Shown: positions 16,666-26,087, counted from the stretch's first letter. The stretch is 64,000 bases of DNA from RUG12783 sp946409545 (GCA_946409545.1 CAMJWT010000007.1:1-64000), one strand, 5' to 3'. A program made the numbers and translations. The notes: generated by a model not told the origin, from the letters alone.

Positions 16666-18918
16666 ATGGAAAATAGAAATATAGTAAATGGTAATAAAAA
16701 TCCAATAGTTGGTATTATTTTTGTAATTTTAATTGTTGGAGCATTAATAATAGGATTAAATATTAATACTGTTAAAAAATATATTAATAAAGATAAGCAG
16801 ATTGAAGAGAATAATAACAAAGATGATGATAATAATAATGAAAGCGTCATAAAAGAAGATGAAAACAGTAATAATGATAATAGTAATGACGATAACAAAA
16901 TAAATGAAAATGAAAACAATAATGACGATAACAAAATAAATAAAGAAGATAATAGTGATGATGATACAAATAAGAAAAATGAAGATATCAATGAGAACAA
17001 TGATGAAGAAAAAGAAGATATTCCTAAGACGTGCAAGTATGATAAAAAAGTATTAACTTATATTGGGCAAAATAATAAAAAAATTGCTGAATGTGAAGGA
17101 GCAAGTTATAAGTCTATGGATGATAGTATCGTTTCTATTTCTCGAGATGGTGTTATTACTCCAAAGAAAATAGGAACTACGTCTATTAAAATAACGAATG
17201 GTAACAATGTTGATGATATTATTGTTTATGTTGATCATCAAAGAATCGAAAGTGGTAATAATACTTTAGTTTTATATAATGTTGACAAGGCATCATCTTT
17301 ATCAACTGATTACGATGTTTTCGTTAAACTTCCAGATGAAACAAGTTATCATAAAATTCAAGTGTATAAAGTTCAAGTATCTATTCTAGATAAAAACGAG
17401 AAATGGAATAGTTCATATTCTTCTTATGTTAACTTTGATTTTAAAGGAACAGTTAATGTTAAAGTTGTTCCAAAAGATAACTTTACATCATTTCGCTTAA
17501 GAGGAAATATTTATTCACAAAATTCACAGAAAAAAGGAAATGAGATTTTATTTAATCTTACTAATTATGGTGTTATATCATTAGAGACTAAAAATGGTAG
17601 TAATTATGAAACAAGAACAAATCTACATATTTTTGCAAACACTTTGGATAACAATTTTAAAAATATTAATTTAAATGATCCGAATACAATTTATATGAGT
17701 CCAGGTGAACATAAATGTGCTAATAACAATTGCGTTATTCCAGAAGATAAAAACATATTAAAAGAAAAACGAAAATCAACTACTAGTTCGAATAGTTATC
17801 CTGCTGCTATTGAATTAAAATCTAATTCGACTATTTATATATCAGGTAGTGCAATCCTTCACTCACAACTTACTATAGATAAATGGAATGATTCGTCTAA
17901 AAAAGGTACAAAACTTTCTAACATTAAAATATTTGGAAGGGGTACATTAGATACAAGTGATTTAATAACAACAAATATTAGTAGTGATGAAATAAAATTT
18001 ACGGATTCGAATGTTACTTCAGGATTAATTAGAATTGTTTATTCTAAATCAGTAACTATTGATGGAATTATATTAAAGAATTCAAAATCATATAATGTTT
18101 ATATAAAAGATAGTGATAATATTAATATATCTAATTTGAAGATTATTTCTGCTGGTAAATATACTGATGGAATACATGTTTTATCATCAAGAAGTATTAA
18201 TGCTAATAATGTGTTTATTCGAACTTGTGATGATGGTGTCGCAATTTATTCATCACGAGGAAGCGGTGGATATAAAAGCGGTTCATTTGTGGGACTTAAC
18301 GGTAATTCAACAAATATGAATTTTAACAATATGTTATTATGGATTGATAATGGTAGAAGTATTTATATTGGTGGTCATGGAAACTTTAATTCTACTTTGG
18401 GACAAGGAAATGAAATATGTAAGATAAAATTTAATAAAATGCGTATTCTTGAAACAAATAAAAGAATTGATCACGAAGGTGCTTTATCAATTGGGGCCGC
18501 AGATAATAATCATGTTTATGATATAACATTTGATAATATTACTGTTGATAATTTGATTAATGGAAATTTAATTAGTGTTAAGAATTATTGTTCTAATTAT
18601 CCAATAGCTACATATGAAAACACTATAGGAACTAAATGTGGATATATGGTTGATAATATTACTTTTAATGATATTAATTGGAATGGTCGTTTTAATGATA
18701 AAAGTAATACAAAAGTATGGATTAATATTGAAGGAAAAAAAGAAGATAACACGGTTAAATGTAATGGTGAAAGTGCAAATTATTTAATAAAAAATATTAA
18801 TTTCAATAATGTCACATTAGGTAGTATCAAATTGTCAAACGATAATAAAAATAATCTATATGAAAATATTAATATTTTTAAAACCAATGATTGTGTTTCT
18901 GATTGCAAAATCAATTAA
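16666..18918 (+). CDS. Membrane-anchored right-handed beta-helix glycosidase-like protein (GH28/GH49-like)
   Basis: 750 residues: N-terminal signal anchor (about 14-35), about 75 residues of Asn/Asp/Glu/Lys linker, an Ig-like segment (VSISRDGVITPKKIGTTSIKI), a beta region, then a parallel beta-helix from about residue 330. Helix landmarks are N-S-T-I-Y-I-S-G-S-A, IKIFGRGTLDTS, Y-T-D-G-I-H-V, T-C-D-D-G-V-A-I and I-G-G-H-G. The DD and GHG pair recalls polygalacturonase (GH28), and the opening part recalls dextranase/isopullulanase (GH49). It probably acts on a polysaccharide outside the cell; the substrate is uncertain. Low-complexity AAT/GAT codons in the linker are from repeat slippage. Confidence 0.65.
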   Translation: MENRNIVNGNKNPIVGIIFVILIVGALIIGLNINTVKKYINKDKQIEENNNKDDDNNNESVIKEDENSNNDNSNDDNKINENENNNDDNKINKEDNSDDDTNKKNEDINENNDEEKEDIPKTCKYDKKVLTYIGQNNKKIAECEGASYKSMDDSIVSISRDGVITPKKIGTTSIKITNGNNVDDIIVYVDHQRIESGNNTLVLYNVDKASSLSTDYDVFVKLPDETSYHKIQVYKVQVSILDKNEKWNSSYSSYVNFDFKGTVNVKVVPKDNFTSFRLRGNIYSQNSQKKGNEILFNLTNYGVISLETKNGSNYETRTNLHIFANTLDNNFKNINLNDPNTIYMSPGEHKCANNNCVIPEDKNILKEKRKSTTSSNSYPAAIELKSNSTIYISGSAILHSQLTIDKWNDSSKKGTKLSNIKIFGRGTLDTSDLITTNISSDEIKFTDSNVTSGLIRIVYSKSVTIDGIILKNSKSYNVYIKDSDNINISNLKIISAGKYTDGIHVLSSRSINANNVFIRTCDDGVAIYSSRGSGGYKSGSFVGLNGNSTNMNFNNMLLWIDNGRSIYIGGHGNFNSTLGQGNEICKIKFNKMRILETNKRIDHEGALSIGAADNNHVYDITFDNITVDNLINGNLISVKNYCSNYPIATYENTIGTKCGYMVDNITFNDINWNGRFNDKSNTKVWINIEGKKEDNTVKCNGESANYLIKNINFNNVTLGSIKLSNDNKNNLYENINIFKTNDCVSDCKIN

Positions 18919-18921
18919 CTT

Positions 18922-18957
18922 AAGACTAGAGAAATCTAGTCTTTTTCATGATATAAT
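18922..18957 (+). terminator. Terminator plus extended -10 module
   Basis: AAGACTAGA-GAAA-TCTAGTCTT with T-run; TGATATAAT at 18949-18957. Confidence 0.85.
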
Positions 18958-18977
18958 TGTTTCTAGGAGATATATTT

Positions 18978-19760
18978 ATGATTAGATATGATAATAGTGA
19001 ACCTTTTATTAAACCACATGGTCTTAAATTTAGAGAAGGACAAGATAAAAATATTAAACTTCCAAAAGTAGCAGTAGGTGTTTTTTCACGACATTTGTTT
19101 AGAGATATTGTAGAAAAATTTAGTACAAAAGAAGTAGGTTATATTTCATGTGCTAATATGGAACGAAATATTTATATTATTAATTATAAAGATACTTTAA
19201 TCACTTTATTTATGGCAGGAGTAGGTGCAACTTGGGTAGCGGCAGATATCGAAGATTTACATGCTCAAGGTGTTGAAAAAGTTATTATCTTTGGTAACTG
19301 TGGAGTACTTGATTCAAATATCGAGGATTGTTCCATTATTATTCCTAATCTTGCATATCGTGAAGAAGGTATTAGCTATCATTATATTGAAGAATCAGAT
19401 ACAATTAAAATGAATCCCAGATATGTTCCTGAGTTTATAGAAATATTGAATAAATATGGTTTCAATTACACTGAGGGTCCAACATGGACAACAGATGCTT
19501 TTTATAGAGAAACCAATAATAAAATAAAAAAGTATCAAGAATTAGGTGTTAAAACAGTGGAGATGGAAGGCTCTGCTATTGCAGCCGTTTGTAAGTATTT
19601 AAATATTGATTATTTTACTTTCTACTATGCAGGTGATAATTTAGATTGTGTTGAATGGGAAGAAAGAAGTATTGAGCAATTAACTAATATTGATAAGAAG
19701 AAAGAAGTTACAAAACTTGCTTTAGAATTAGCTGTTAAAATTAATAATTATAAAGACTAG
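18978..19760 (+). CDS. Nucleoside phosphorylase (PNP/UDP family)
   Basis: Cytosolic phosphorolysis of nucleosides to base and sugar 1-phosphate. The family signatures are a Gly-rich phosphate region FGNCGVL in the middle and VEMEGSAIAAV, where the M-E-x2-A motif contacts the ribose. A uridine-phosphorylase-like enzyme fits best, but purine specificity cannot be excluded. ATG 18978 follows TAGGAGAT at a good distance; the earlier TTG at 18957 lies at the -10 box and cannot be translated from that promoter. 260 residues. The last codon (Asp) and stop are inside the next terminator. Confidence 0.8.
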   Translation: MIRYDNSEPFIKPHGLKFREGQDKNIKLPKVAVGVFSRHLFRDIVEKFSTKEVGYISCANMERNIYIINYKDTLITLFMAGVGATWVAADIEDLHAQGVEKVIIFGNCGVLDSNIEDCSIIIPNLAYREEGISYHYIEESDTIKMNPRYVPEFIEILNKYGFNYTEGPTWTTDAFYRETNNKIKKYQELGVKTVEMEGSAIAAVCKYLNIDYFTFYYAGDNLDCVEWEERSIEQLTNIDKKKEVTKLALELAVKINNYKD

Positions 19761-19788
19761 AGAAATCTAGTTTTTATTATGATATAAT
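19752..19788 (+). terminator. Terminator plus extended -10 module
   Basis: GACTAGA-GAAA-TCTAGTT with T-run. The TAG of GACTAG is the stop codon of the phosphorylase gene. TGATATAAT follows at 19780-19788. Confidence 0.85.
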
Positions 19789-19804
19789 TTCTTTAGGAGT
19801 AAAT

Positions 19805-20191
19805 ATGAAAAATAGGTTTATGTATTTTACCTTATTAATGTTTATAAGTCTATTTCTTGTAGGATGTACTTCAAGTAAAGTAGGTAATTATAAAAAAGAA
19901 GATTATGGATTATTAAGTATATATGATTTATATGTTTTACAATCAAGTAATGAATTTGATTCCAAGGAATGCGCTAATTGTTTGAAAGTAGATGAATCAT
20001 TTTGTGAAAAAAATGAAACAATTACTATTAAAGGTTTAAATGTAAATTTATCTGATGCTTTAGATGATAAATTATTAGAAGAAGATCAAGTACAATGTTT
20101 AATGGATCATGATGTTGTTAAACATTATCGTATCCCCTATATTTTATATAAAATAGGAGAAATTGTATTTGGTATTTTTAAAGGATTATAA
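19805..20191 (+). CDS. Small lipoprotein, unknown function
   Basis: 128 residues with a classical lipoprotein signal (basic N-terminus, hydrophobic core, L-V-G-C at about 19-22). The mature part has a C-x2-C pair and two more cysteines, and a hydrophobic C-terminal stretch. Not recognised. First gene of a three-gene run with the DUF1294 protein ten bases downstream and the coiled-coil protein after it. Confidence 0.55.
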   Translation: MKNRFMYFTLLMFISLFLVGCTSSKVGNYKKEDYGLLSIYDLYVLQSSNEFDSKECANCLKVDESFCEKNETITIKGLNVNLSDALDDKLLEEDQVQCLMDHDVVKHYRIPYILYKIGEIVFGIFKGL

Positions 20192-20200
20192 AGGAGATAT

Positions 20201-20791
20201 ATGAGCTTATCATTAATACATGAATATTTATTAATTATTAATATAATTGGTTTAGTATTATATTTAATTAATCAAGCTTTATACCGTTTTACTGCTAGTG
20301 GTCAAATAGATTTATTAGTTACTATTGTTTGTTTATTAGGTGGTTCAATTGGTGTTTTAATACCAGTATTGATTATGCATCGAAAACTAAATAAAGATAA
20401 TGAACAAATTCTTATGTCTTCGGTTTTTCTTTATTGCATTATACCTATACAAATAATAATCTATTTGATAATTAGAAATGGTGTTTTCTCAATACAATTA
20501 AGTAAAATAACTAATTTCTTTAAAGATAATAAGTGGTTACTAACTTATTTATTAATAATTAATGTTATTACATTTATTACTTATGGCATTGATAAATTAT
20601 TAGCAATAAAAGAAAAAAGTCGAATAAAAATTATTTCATTATTATTTCTCTCATTTATCGGGGGAGAAATAGGTGGCTTTATTGCTATGAAATTATTTCG
20701 ACATAAAATTAATAAAGATTATTTCTCAGTAGGATTACCATTAATCTTTATTATGCATATTGTTATATTTATTTATATGATATTTAAATAG
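20201..20791 (+). CDS. Tandem DUF1294 membrane protein
   Basis: 196 residues with about six membrane helices. The second half matches DUF1294: N-x-I-T-F-x2-Y-G-I-D-K, then a G-G-E-I-G-G-F segment and F-R-H-K-I-N-K-D-Y-F. The first half has the same helix pattern with weaker versions (N-x-I-G-L-x2-Y, GGSIGVLIP, HRKLNKDNE), so it seems a diverged internal duplication; most DUF1294 proteins have one copy. Function is unknown. AAGGAGAT precedes the ATG. Confidence 0.65.
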   Translation: MSLSLIHEYLLIINIIGLVLYLINQALYRFTASGQIDLLVTIVCLLGGSIGVLIPVLIMHRKLNKDNEQILMSSVFLYCIIPIQIIIYLIIRNGVFSIQLSKITNFFKDNKWLLTYLLIINVITFITYGIDKLLAIKEKSRIKIISLLFLSFIGGEIGGFIAMKLFRHKINKDYFSVGLPLIFIMHIVIFIYMIFK

Positions 20792-20811
20792 TTTATAGAA
20801 AGGAATATATT

Positions 20812-21870
20812 ATGGGATTAATTAATACAAAAAAAGCAAAGATGGAAACTGCAAAGAAAATTGAAGATAGTTATAATCAAGGAAAGATTGATGCTATTTT
20901 AGAGTCACTTGCAACTATTGAAAAAGGAAAAGAAGATAAAAGTAAGTGGAATGAATTATCAGAAAAAGAATTAATGGTTGAATTAATGTATTCATTAAGT
21001 CTAAATAGCATTAAACTAGATAATATAAATAGTAAGATAGGATTTATTTCAAACTATGAAGAATTATTTAAAATAATTAATGATAAAGTAAATGAATTAA
21101 GTGGTATTGAAACAGATCTTCATACTAATGTAGCTAAAAGTACGGTTTTAGTTTCTAATTTTGCTGAAGATATTAATGAATTAAATAAAAGCGTTGAAAA
21201 GAAGATTGCAGAAATGAATGCTTCCATTGATGAGCAAATATCTGAATTAAAAGGCAAAGTAGATTCTATGAATGAACTATTAAGAGAGATGCGAAATAGT
21301 AAAAAAGAAATAGATAAATTAGCAGATTCATTAAGTGATTCACTACCTAAATTAGGAAAAGCATGTGATGATATTGGTGATGTTTCAACTAAAGTTAATA
21401 AAGAAATAGAAAAATATAAAGATAGTCCAATGGAAAAAATTAATAATGTCCAAGAAGATATCAAAAAAATTAAATCTGTTCTTATTAAAAAAGATGAGTA
21501 TAATCCTAAAAGAAATGATTCTATTTTTAAGAAAATTGATGAGATTGAATATACGATATTTAAACTTGATTCTTTATTATTTGGTGAGAAAGATGGTGCA
21601 ATACTTACTCTTGCTCAAGGTGAAGATGATATAATAAAAAATGTTAATGGTTTAAAAACTAAAGTAGATGAACTTCAATTAACAGTAGGTAAAAATGAAT
21701 ATGAAGATGATTCAATCTATGATAAAGTTGATGATATACAATCAACAGTGAATTCAATATCTGATAACTTTGGTGTTAATAATTTAGATTATGATATCTC
21801 AGAAATAAAAAGTACTTTAAGTGATATTCAAGATAATATGAATAGTAGTTCTAATAATTCAAACTATTAA
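20812..21870 (+). CDS. Coiled-coil protein, unknown function
   Basis: 352 residues, soluble, almost entirely helical. Heptad-like stretches run from about residue 85 to 215 (ELNKSVEKKIAEMNASIDEQ and following) and again near the C-terminus, ending in a Ser/Asn tail. No signal peptide. It could be a structural or tethering protein; no catalytic motif is seen. AAAGGAATAT precedes the ATG. Last gene of the 19805-21870 unit. Confidence 0.5.
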   Translation: MGLINTKKAKMETAKKIEDSYNQGKIDAILESLATIEKGKEDKSKWNELSEKELMVELMYSLSLNSIKLDNINSKIGFISNYEELFKIINDKVNELSGIETDLHTNVAKSTVLVSNFAEDINELNKSVEKKIAEMNASIDEQISELKGKVDSMNELLREMRNSKKEIDKLADSLSDSLPKLGKACDDIGDVSTKVNKEIEKYKDSPMEKINNVQEDIKKIKSVLIKKDEYNPKRNDSIFKKIDEIEYTIFKLDSLLFGEKDGAILTLAQGEDDIIKNVNGLKTKVDELQLTVGKNEYEDDSIYDKVDDIQSTVNSISDNFGVNNLDYDISEIKSTLSDIQDNMNSSSNNSNY

Positions 21871-21871
21871 T

Positions 21872-21907
21872 AAGACTAGAGCAATCTAGTTTTTATTATG
21901 TTATAAT
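21872..21907 (+). terminator. Terminator plus extended -10 module
   Basis: GACTAGA-GCAA-TCTAGTT with T-run; TGTTATAAT at 21899-21907. The loop is GCAA, a GNRA variant of the usual GAAA. Confidence 0.8.
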
Positions 21908-21924
21908 ATTAGTAAGGAGATATG

Positions 21925-23172
21925 ATGTTTACTTGTAGAGAAGAATTATCTAAAGATCAATTAAAAAGAATAAAGAAAATAATTCATTTAGATGATTTTA
22001 AGAAGATTAATAGTATTATTAATATTTGTGATTTAAATCAAAGTGAAGAAGATATTATCAAGAATATAAAAGATTATATTTGGTTATTTCTAGCTAATAG
22101 AAGTACAAGTGAATTTTCTAATAAAGTAGATAATTTTATTTCTTTTATTGAAAATTATCCTAATATAAAAAGACCAAGTTTTACTTTTCCAAGTAAAGAT
22201 GGAAAAATTCATGAATTAAGTGATGACTATTTAGTAGTATGTAATGGATATCATATTTATCATGATTATCGTTATTTAAATGGAAGAAGAATTAATGGCT
22301 TATATATGCAAGATTCTTATTTAGGTACTGATCATAAAATCTATTTATCAAAAAAATCAATGAAGTCAAGAACCCTTCCAGTATCACGCGAAACATCAAT
22401 GGAAGTTGATTATAATTCTTTATTAGTTGAAAGTGTCTTTAGTTATTTTTCAGAACCTGTTGCAAGTTATTATTTAGTAAAAACAAATGCCATACCTTAT
22501 AACAGTATTTTTACACCAAGTTTTCTTGAAAGTAATCAAGAATTAATTCATCTTCGTGATTTAGATGATGAAGAAAGAGAAAATACTATAGATACACATT
22601 CTAATCGATTAAATATCATAATTAGTAGTCTTACAAAACGTTATAAGGGAATAATGAATGATAATGATTTTCAAAATATTATTAATAAAGTACAATTACA
22701 ATATTGTATTCAATCTTTTATGAAATTATTAGTAGGACCAATGGATGCTAATTATGGTAATACAGGTATTATTCTAACTCATAATGAAAATGGTATTCCA
22801 TCTATTGATATTGCACCTGCTTTTGACTTAGATGTTAGTTTTAATATCTCTACTGAATTAATGGAAAGTAATAATATAGACCAAATAAAAGATATTAATG
22901 GTAATCCATCAACGATTACCTCAATAATAAAAGAATTTAAAGATATCCCTGGCTTTAAAGAATTTTTAGATAACTTTGTAAAGAAACTATTAAATCATAA
23001 TGCACCTAAAAATATTCTTAATAATGTTTATGAAAGAACAAATTTATCTTTCTTTAAAGAAAGAGAAGATAGTTATATTCATTTCTTAGATAAAAGATTT
23101 ATTGAAGTACTAGATGCATATCGAAATACTTATATAATGGAGGCTATAAATGGAGTTAAAATGGGAAGATAA
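21925..23172 (+). CDS. HipA-like kinase-fold protein (large part of a split HipA)
   Basis: 415 residues. The C-terminal half has V-G-P-M-D-A-N-Y-G-N-T-G-I-I-L, then I-A-P-A-F-D-L-D-V-S-F. These fit the catalytic loop (D...N) and the metal-binding P-A-[YF]-D-L of HipA-type Ser/Thr kinases. The usual S-G-x-Q-x-K glycine-rich loop is not obvious, so activity is uncertain. The N-terminal 150 residues are not recognised. ATG 21925 is five bases from AAGGAG; ATG 21922 is two bases from it. The 3' end overlaps the next gene by 23 bases. No HTH antitoxin gene is adjacent. Confidence 0.5.
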   Translation: MFTCREELSKDQLKRIKKIIHLDDFKKINSIINICDLNQSEEDIIKNIKDYIWLFLANRSTSEFSNKVDNFISFIENYPNIKRPSFTFPSKDGKIHELSDDYLVVCNGYHIYHDYRYLNGRRINGLYMQDSYLGTDHKIYLSKKSMKSRTLPVSRETSMEVDYNSLLVESVFSYFSEPVASYYLVKTNAIPYNSIFTPSFLESNQELIHLRDLDDEERENTIDTHSNRLNIIISSLTKRYKGIMNDNDFQNIINKVQLQYCIQSFMKLLVGPMDANYGNTGIILTHNENGIPSIDIAPAFDLDVSFNISTELMESNNIDQIKDINGNPSTITSIIKEFKDIPGFKEFLDNFVKKLLNHNAPKNILNNVYERTNLSFFKEREDSYIHFLDKRFIEVLDAYRNTYIMEAINGVKMGR

Positions 23173-23479
23173 AGATGGTAACAAATATTTATTAGGCACT
23201 CTTTATAAAAAAGATAATTATTATTGTTTTGAAAAGAATAATGAAGGTTTATTAGAAGCCATGAATCATGGATGTTTTGGTATTGGAAGTATGGATTTAA
23301 CAAAAGATATTATTAAAAGCAAAAAACTATTTTCTTTTTTTAGAAATCGTATTCCAAGTATTGATAACCCTGATATTAAAGAAATTTTAAAATCATATAA
23401 TTTAGAAGAGTATGATGAAATGGAATTATTAAAAAGAACTCATGGTTCATTATTAACTGATAAATACTATTTAGACTAG
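23150..23479 (+). CDS. Small HipA N-terminal-like protein
   Basis: 109 residues. The tail F-R-N-R-I-P-S...D-I-x2-I-L-x2-Y-N-L-E-E-Y-D-E-x-E-L-L-K-x-T-x-G-S-L-x2-D resembles the N-terminal subdomain of HipA proteins, which in some systems is a separate gene (HipS in HipBST). It overlaps the kinase-like gene by 23 bases, with AATGGAGG inside the upstream gene as binding site, so the two are translationally coupled. Gene order (kinase first) is the reverse of hipBST. Inference from pattern only. Confidence 0.5.
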   Translation: MELKWEDKDGNKYLLGTLYKKDNYYCFEKNNEGLLEAMNHGCFGIGSMDLTKDIIKSKKLFSFFRNRIPSIDNPDIKEILKSYNLEEYDEMELLKRTHGSLLTDKYYLD

Positions 23480-23526
23480 AGAAATCTAGTCTTTTATTTG
23501 CCTTTAAATCATAAATATGATATAAT
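23472..23526 (+). terminator. Terminator and extended -10 promoter
   Basis: GACTAGA-GAAA-TCTAGTCTTTT; the stop codon TAG of the small gene is inside the stem. TGATATAAT lies at 23518-23526, so transcription begins after the ATG at 23527 and excludes it as a start. Confidence 0.85.
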
Positions 23527-23553
23527 ATGAAAGTTTTAAAAAAAGGGGATTTT

Positions 23554-26061
23554 ATGGATAATATAATATTTTATAAACTAAGAAAGTTTAATAATCATTG
23601 GGTAGTTGTCTTTTTAGATAATAAAACTAATGAATCTATAATTATTAAAGATGATCCTACATTACTTAAATATTTTTTAGAAGATCGAAAAGATTCAATT
23701 CTTGTTGGAGCTAATAATTATACAAATGATGATATTTTATTAACATCTTTAGTTAAGAATAGTAATTTAACAGGTGAAGTTAATGATGATGATATCACAA
23801 AGTATTTACCAATTACTTTAGATGTTAGTCAAGGTATTGTAAGAAATAGTTTAATTGACTACAACAATATGGTTAGTACTTTATGGGATAATAATGGTAA
23901 TGCCTTATCTTATAATTATGCTTTATCACTTGAAGATATCAAAAAACAATTAGTTGCAGATGTGCAAATAATTAAAAACTTTTATAAAATGAATGAAAGA
24001 AAGAATTTCTTAAAATGGAAAGTTGATGTTATTAATAAATATCATTTAGGTAAAGAGACATATCACTATTCTTATGGTGATATTATGAGAACTATTCTAG
24101 GTCTTAATATAAAAAATGAAACAAGAAGTAGAAGAATATCTTTAGATAAAAAATTAGAACAAGCTTTAAAAAAGAAAAATGATCCTTTTCTTAATGAATT
24201 ATTAGAAACATTAAAAAAATATTATAGTCACAATGAATCTGAAAAATTACAAATTAAAATTGGTGATTGTCTAGTTAATTTTAATGAACAAGGTATTCTT
24301 GGTAGTATGGAAGATAGTTTAATTGATACTAATACGAAAAGTCCATATGCCTACTTATATATCGATTTTAATAGTTTTGGTCCAAATATTTTAATTAATA
24401 ATAATTGGTTAGATGGTGTCGCTAAAAATCCAAAAAGATATTCAGAGATTAAAGATTTAAGAATATCTTTAAAAGCACAAAAGCAAGTAGAACAATTATA
24501 TTATAAATATATGTTAAATTCAGGACTTGATTATTTAAATAGAGTAGCTACTAAAGATGGTAAAAATATTGGTTTATCACTTACAATGAGTGGTATTATG
24601 ACAATGATGTTACTTTATAAAAATATTGAAGAATTTAAAACAGAATTAATTGAATGTAATACAGATGGTCTTATTGTTAAATGTCCAAGAAATATGATTA
24701 ATAATATTAAAAATGAAGTTAAGAAATTAGAAGAATTATTATCATTATCTTGTGATGTTGATGTTATTAAAAAAATAGTTCATTTCGATACAAAGAATTA
24801 TGTTATGGAATTTGAAGATGGTAAACAAAAACATTTAGGGGTCTTCGGTGCTTTTCAAACTAATCCATTATATTGTAGTGGAATAAGTGCCGTTGAACTA
24901 GCTTTAAGAGAATATTATTTAAATGGTACTCCTGTTAGTATGACTTTAAGAAAACTAAGAAATGAAGGAAACTTAGAATCATTCCAAATTGTTAAAAAAC
25001 AAAAGAAAAATGAAAGAGCTAAATATGTTAATATTAACGATGAATATTTCTTATATGATAGATCAACTAGTAGATTATTTGCTGTAAGACAAGAAGTTAT
25101 TAAAAATCCATTTTATGTTAAAAATCCTAAAGGTAATTTTGAAGAATATAAAACAAAACGAGGAAGAAGTGTCAAAGATGGATATTATCATTTTGAATTA
25201 TCTGATAAGAGTCTACCTTCTATTCATGATATTGACCTAACATATTATATTGATGAATGTTATAAAGTTATAAATAATCATCCAATTACAAAAGTTCCAA
25301 TGATCAATTTAGATTTACCAAAGATGAATTGTTTTGTAGATTTAGATGGTACATTAATAAAAGATAAAGATTATGATACGGCTTATTTAACTTTCTATAA
25401 AGCCGTTGATGGTATCTTAAAAAATGAAGAGATTCCAGCTGCTTATGAATTATTTGGAAGACAAGGCGGTTATTTAGTACAATTTTTAGGTATATGCAAA
25501 AAATATAAAGCTTATGGAACAATTGATAACTTCGCTAATTATTTAGAAGATATGAATTTATTCCCAGGTAAATCTTTTAAAGAATATAAACATTTTGTAA
25601 CTAATTATATAAAATATGATATTGAAAGTTCTATTAATTTAGAGTCATTTAATGGTTCTAAAGAATTATTAGAATATTTAAAAAGTGAAAATTGTAATAT
25701 TATGTTGTATTCAAACTGGTTTAAAAAGGTACAAAATGCTAAATTAGAAAGTCATGGTTTTATGCCTTATTTTAGTGAAGTATGTACAATTGATGACTAT
25801 TATGCAAAAAGTTCTGTAAAAGGTTGGGAAGATCTTTTAAATGGTGTTAATGTTAATCAAGATTCTATTAACATTATGATTGGTAATAGTTCTAATGATG
25901 TTGCACCAAAGAGTGTTAATGTATCAAGTGTTATTATTAATCATACTGATAAAAAACCCGCTAAAGCTGTTCTTGCTAATGGAATAATTGTTAATAGTTT
26001 TAGTGAGATTACTAATCGTAATTTCTATCCAGAACTTGTTAAAATTAAGAGAATAAAATAA
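23554..26061 (+). CDS. Phage-type (family B-like) DNA polymerase fused to HAD phosphatase
   Basis: 835 residues. The N-terminus follows the exonuclease layout of phage polymerases: V-G-A-N-N-Y-x2-D-D-I-L resembles Exo II and L-V-A-D-V-Q resembles Exo III. The Exo I D-x-E is replaced by Y-K-L, so proofreading is probably lost. Polymerase motif A is Y-I-D-F-N-S-F-G-P-N-I-L (Asp271), motif B region Y-K-Y-M-L-N-S-G-L-D-Y-L and motif C N-T-D-G-L-I-V (Asp371), then D-T-K-N-Y-V-M-E-F-E-D-G-K. Residues from about 590 form a HAD phosphatase: D596-L-D598-G-T, L-Y-S-N, a Lys after I-D-D-Y-Y, and I-G-N-S-S-N-D. GGGG precedes ATG 23554. It sits alone between standard modules, with no phage genes nearby. 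Confidence 0.75.
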   Translation: MDNIIFYKLRKFNNHWVVVFLDNKTNESIIIKDDPTLLKYFLEDRKDSILVGANNYTNDDILLTSLVKNSNLTGEVNDDDITKYLPITLDVSQGIVRNSLIDYNNMVSTLWDNNGNALSYNYALSLEDIKKQLVADVQIIKNFYKMNERKNFLKWKVDVINKYHLGKETYHYSYGDIMRTILGLNIKNETRSRRISLDKKLEQALKKKNDPFLNELLETLKKYYSHNESEKLQIKIGDCLVNFNEQGILGSMEDSLIDTNTKSPYAYLYIDFNSFGPNILINNNWLDGVAKNPKRYSEIKDLRISLKAQKQVEQLYYKYMLNSGLDYLNRVATKDGKNIGLSLTMSGIMTMMLLYKNIEEFKTELIECNTDGLIVKCPRNMINNIKNEVKKLEELLSLSCDVDVIKKIVHFDTKNYVMEFEDGKQKHLGVFGAFQTNPLYCSGISAVELALREYYLNGTPVSMTLRKLRNEGNLESFQIVKKQKKNERAKYVNINDEYFLYDRSTSRLFAVRQEVIKNPFYVKNPKGNFEEYKTKRGRSVKDGYYHFELSDKSLPSIHDIDLTYYIDECYKVINNHPITKVPMINLDLPKMNCFVDLDGTLIKDKDYDTAYLTFYKAVDGILKNEEIPAAYELFGRQGGYLVQFLGICKKYKAYGTIDNFANYLEDMNLFPGKSFKEYKHFVTNYIKYDIESSINLESFNGSKELLEYLKSENCNIMLYSNWFKKVQNAKLESHGFMPYFSEVCTIDDYYAKSSVKGWEDLLNGVNVNQDSINIMIGNSSNDVAPKSVNVSSVIINHTDKKPAKAVLANGIIVNSFSEITNRNFYPELVKIKRIK

Positions 26062-26063
26062 TA

Positions 26064-26087
26064 AAAACTAGAGCAATCTAGTTTTTT
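26064..26087 (+). terminator. Intrinsic terminator
   Basis: AAAACTAGA-GCAA-TCTAGTTTT with T-run; GNRA-loop variant of the common hairpin. Confidence 0.8.

Noticed and set aside
16626..17036. Minus-strand frame rich in Ser/Leu (136 codons)
   Set aside because: Antisense of the AAT/GAT-rich linker of the beta-helix protein; composition artefact.
23472..26087. Prophage or mobile element around the phage-type polymerase
   Set aside because: No integrase, structural, lysis or replication genes nearby; intergenic modules and base composition match the surroundings.
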